A stretch of DNA of 39,734 bases from Deltaproteobacteria bacterium (lineage in GTDB: Bacteria > Myxococcota_A > Polyangia > JACPQR01): positions 1 to 39,734 of the forward strand of contig JACPQR010000154.1 in the NCBI GenBank assembly GCA_016190375.1, given 5' to 3'. Below the pieces are notes generated by a model, which did not search any database, had not been told where the DNA came from, and saw nothing but the letters and a program-made list of their open reading frames with translations. The translations under genes were made by a program, and so were the position numbers. Positions 38,414-39,734 of this stretch are shown here, piece after piece. Every line of letters starts with the position of its first letter. Positions within the stretch are counted from its first letter, which is position 1.

Positions 38414-38929
38414 CTACCTCGGCCGAGGACCCGCGAGGATCTCCCGCACCTCCGCGTCACCGAGCGCTCCGACGCGCGACCACCTCACGACGCCGCTCGA
38501 GTCGATCACGTACGTCGTCGGCAGCACGTCGACGGCAAAGGTGCTCTGCAGCGGCCGATCGAGGAGCGCGATCGGGTAGCGCATTCCGAGCTCCCTCGCG
38601 GTCCTCGACGCATCCTGGAGCGAGTCCGAATCCACGGACACGCCGAGGACCCTCCCGCGACCGGAGAGGCGCGAGTGCAGGCTCGTGAGCTCCGGCGCCT
38701 CCTCGCGGCAGGGCGGGCACGACTCGCCCCAGAAGTTCAGGACGGTCAGCTCGGGGCCGAACAGGGGAAGCCGGCCATCGCTCGTCTCGACCGTTCGCGC
38801 GTCCAGGCGCGTTCCCTTCGCGAGCATCCGACCCCGGTTGCCGAACAGGAGCCCGAGGCCCACGACGACGGCGAGGATGAACAGGGGGCTCTTGAGCCAG
38901 GAGGGAAGGCGAGCTGGCTGGTTCGTCAC
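38414..38929 (-). CDS. TlpA/ResA-like membrane-anchored thioredoxin
   Basis: 171 residues, GTG start overlapping the previous stop (GTGA at 38929-38926). An N-terminal membrane helix (SPLFILAVVVGLGLLFG) puts the thioredoxin domain in the periplasm. The redox centre is LNFWGESCPPCREEAPEL with CPPC. The cis-Pro loop is VDVLPTTYVIDSSG. This layout is that of TlpA/ResA reductases that reduce heme-binding cysteines or other periplasmic disulfides. Co-translation with the propeller protein suggests that protein as a possible client (inference). Confidence 0.88.
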   Translation of the reverse strand: MTNQPARLPSWLKSPLFILAVVVGLGLLFGNRGRMLAKGTRLDARTVETSDGRLPLFGPELTVLNFWGESCPPCREEAPELTSLHSRLSGRGRVLGVSVDSDSLQDASRTARELGMRYPIALLDRPLQSTFAVDVLPTTYVIDSSGVVRWSRVGALGDAEVREILAGPRPR

Positions 38930-39734
38930 TCGATCATTCCCTCGCAGCCCCACTGCACGTCCACGCGGCGGAGGGTGGGGGAGGTGACGCGGTCGAGGGA
39001 CTGCAGGCGCACCTGGACGGACAGGTAGTGACCCGGCTCGACTCCCGCGCGCTCGAGCGCCGCGGCGAGGTCGAGCTCCGTTCCGTCGTCCGGGACGATG
39101 CCCACGGTGAGCCACTCCATCGCCGCGAGCGCGCCGAGGTCGTCGGCCGTCTTCACCGAGACGACGAGGTTGGAGCCGGCCGGCGTGTCGGCGTCGATGA
39201 CGATCCGGCCCCACTCGGTGTCGGCGCCGCTGTCGCAACCCTCGACGAGCCTCGTGAACGTGCCGGTGGGGTTCAGGGCGTTCCGGCGCTGCAGCCCCGT
39301 GATGTCCCCGCGCACATAGGGCATGTTCAGGCATGGCCCGTTGCAGGTGTCGAAGACGTGCTCGACCGTCTCGGTGTCGAGATCGATCGCGGCCGCCGTC
39401 CCATCGTTGTAGCCGAACGTCCACGCGTGCCGGTCGAAGTCCACCGCGGTGCCGAAGGTGCTGACGCCCGGCGTGTCGACCGTGTGGTGCTCGAGCGTGT
39501 CGTCGTTCGCGATCCGATGCACGTACTGCCCATCCGTGTACGTTCCGACCCAGATCGAGCCCTCGCCGTCCGACGCGATTCCGCCGACGAAGCCGAAGCC
39601 GCCGGCGCCGAGCCCCACCTCCTCGAACTCCTCGGTGTCCCTGTCGAAGCGATAGGCATCGTCGCCGCTGATCCACGGCGCGTTGTTCTCGTCGACGATC
39701 ACGCGGTAGGCCGAGCCCATCCCCGGCACCGAGA
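38926..39734 (-). CDS. Propeller-like exported protein (N-terminus beyond window)
   Basis: At least 269 residues; the frame is open to the right edge. Repeated blades of about 40 residues are visible: APWISGDDAYRFDRDTEEFEEVG, GGIASDGEGSIWVGTYTDGQYVHRI, then TFGTAVDFDRHAWTFGYNDGTAAAIDLDTETVEHVF. These fit a Vgb/SMP30-type beta-propeller in which GSIWVGTYTDG marks each blade. A conserved C-terminal part with two Cys pairs (CNGPC, and one near CDSG/CEG) and an extended strand region follows. It may bind or hydrolyse a small ligand. The downstream thioredoxin overlaps it by four bases. Confidence 0.6.
   Translation of the reverse strand, partial: SVPGMGSAYRVIVDENNAPWISGDDAYRFDRDTEEFEEVGLGAGGFGFVGGIASDGEGSIWVGTYTDGQYVHRIANDDTLEHHTVDTPGVSTFGTAVDFDRHAWTFGYNDGTAAAIDLDTETVEHVFDTCNGPCLNMPYVRGDITGLQRRNALNPTGTFTRLVEGCDSGADTEWGRIVIDADTPAGSNLVVSVKTADDLGALAAMEWLTVGIVPDDGTELDLAAALERAGVEPGHYLSVQVRLQSLDRVTSPTLRRVDVQWGCEGMIE

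Overview
The window is GC-rich, densely packed bacterial chromosome that most resembles a myxobacterium-type genome (Myxococcota, formerly Deltaproteobacteria). The evidence is a MYXO-CTERM-like C-terminal sorting tail at the left edge, several lipoproteins with long Asp-rich (DADSDSD-type) tethers, a DUF4388/J-domain fusion, an FHA protein, a PilZ/HEAT protein and very large secreted or lipid-anchored proteins. No rRNA, tRNA, CRISPR array, phage or plasmid backbone is visible.

Layout. 1-9.4 kb: end of a MYXO-CTERM protein, a Spy/CpxP-like metal-sensor protein, ammonium channel amt, three lipoproteins (one with a Hint domain, one with a PHP-type metal site), an exported cupin, a GlpT-like antiporter carrying a PDZ-like insert, and a lipid kinase. 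9.5-11.3 kb: yggX followed by a radical SAM gene whose apparent stop is an in-frame UGA. Read as selenocysteine, it gives the C-terminal tail WFC-U-AEP, with a SECIS-like hairpin directly after the UGA. 11.3-13.1 kb: a small membrane protein and a decayed IS1634-like transposase region with repeats. 13.1-17.5 kb: lytic transglycosylase, MtfA-type peptidase, a small subtilase, and an RHH regulator/nucleotidyltransferase pair. 17.5-24 kb: a leftward five-gene cluster (DUF4388+J domain, divergent RtcB-like protein, MFS/TlcA-like transporter, FHA protein, TPR membrane protein). 24-29.4 kb: PilZ/HEAT protein, a cation:proton antiporter with a structured leader that can hide its ribosome binding site, a Phd/PIN toxin-antitoxin pair, and an Asp-rich lipoprotein. 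29.4-39.7 kb: a 1253-residue lipoprotein metalloprotease, two small lipoproteins, an EamA permease, a YwiC-like membrane protein, an addiction module whose ParE-like toxin looks frameshifted, a large lipoprotein, a TlpA-type thioredoxin and a truncated propeller-like protein.

How the genes work together. This is mostly chromosomal background and not one pathway. Envelope functions dominate: lipoproteins, peptidoglycan cleavage, transporters and envelope stress. Three toxin-antitoxin-type modules are scattered between them. The items most worth attention are: (1) the recoded selenoprotein; (2) a twin-hairpin repeat present twice, both times between convergent genes, with three compensatory base-pair changes; (3) the antiporter leader; (4) the divergent RtcB-like gene in a conserved-looking cluster; (5) a recurring arrangement in which a -10-like box lies only 6-10 nt before the start codon, suggesting leaderless mRNAs. 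All assignments are from reading the sequence and remembered family motifs; no search was run.
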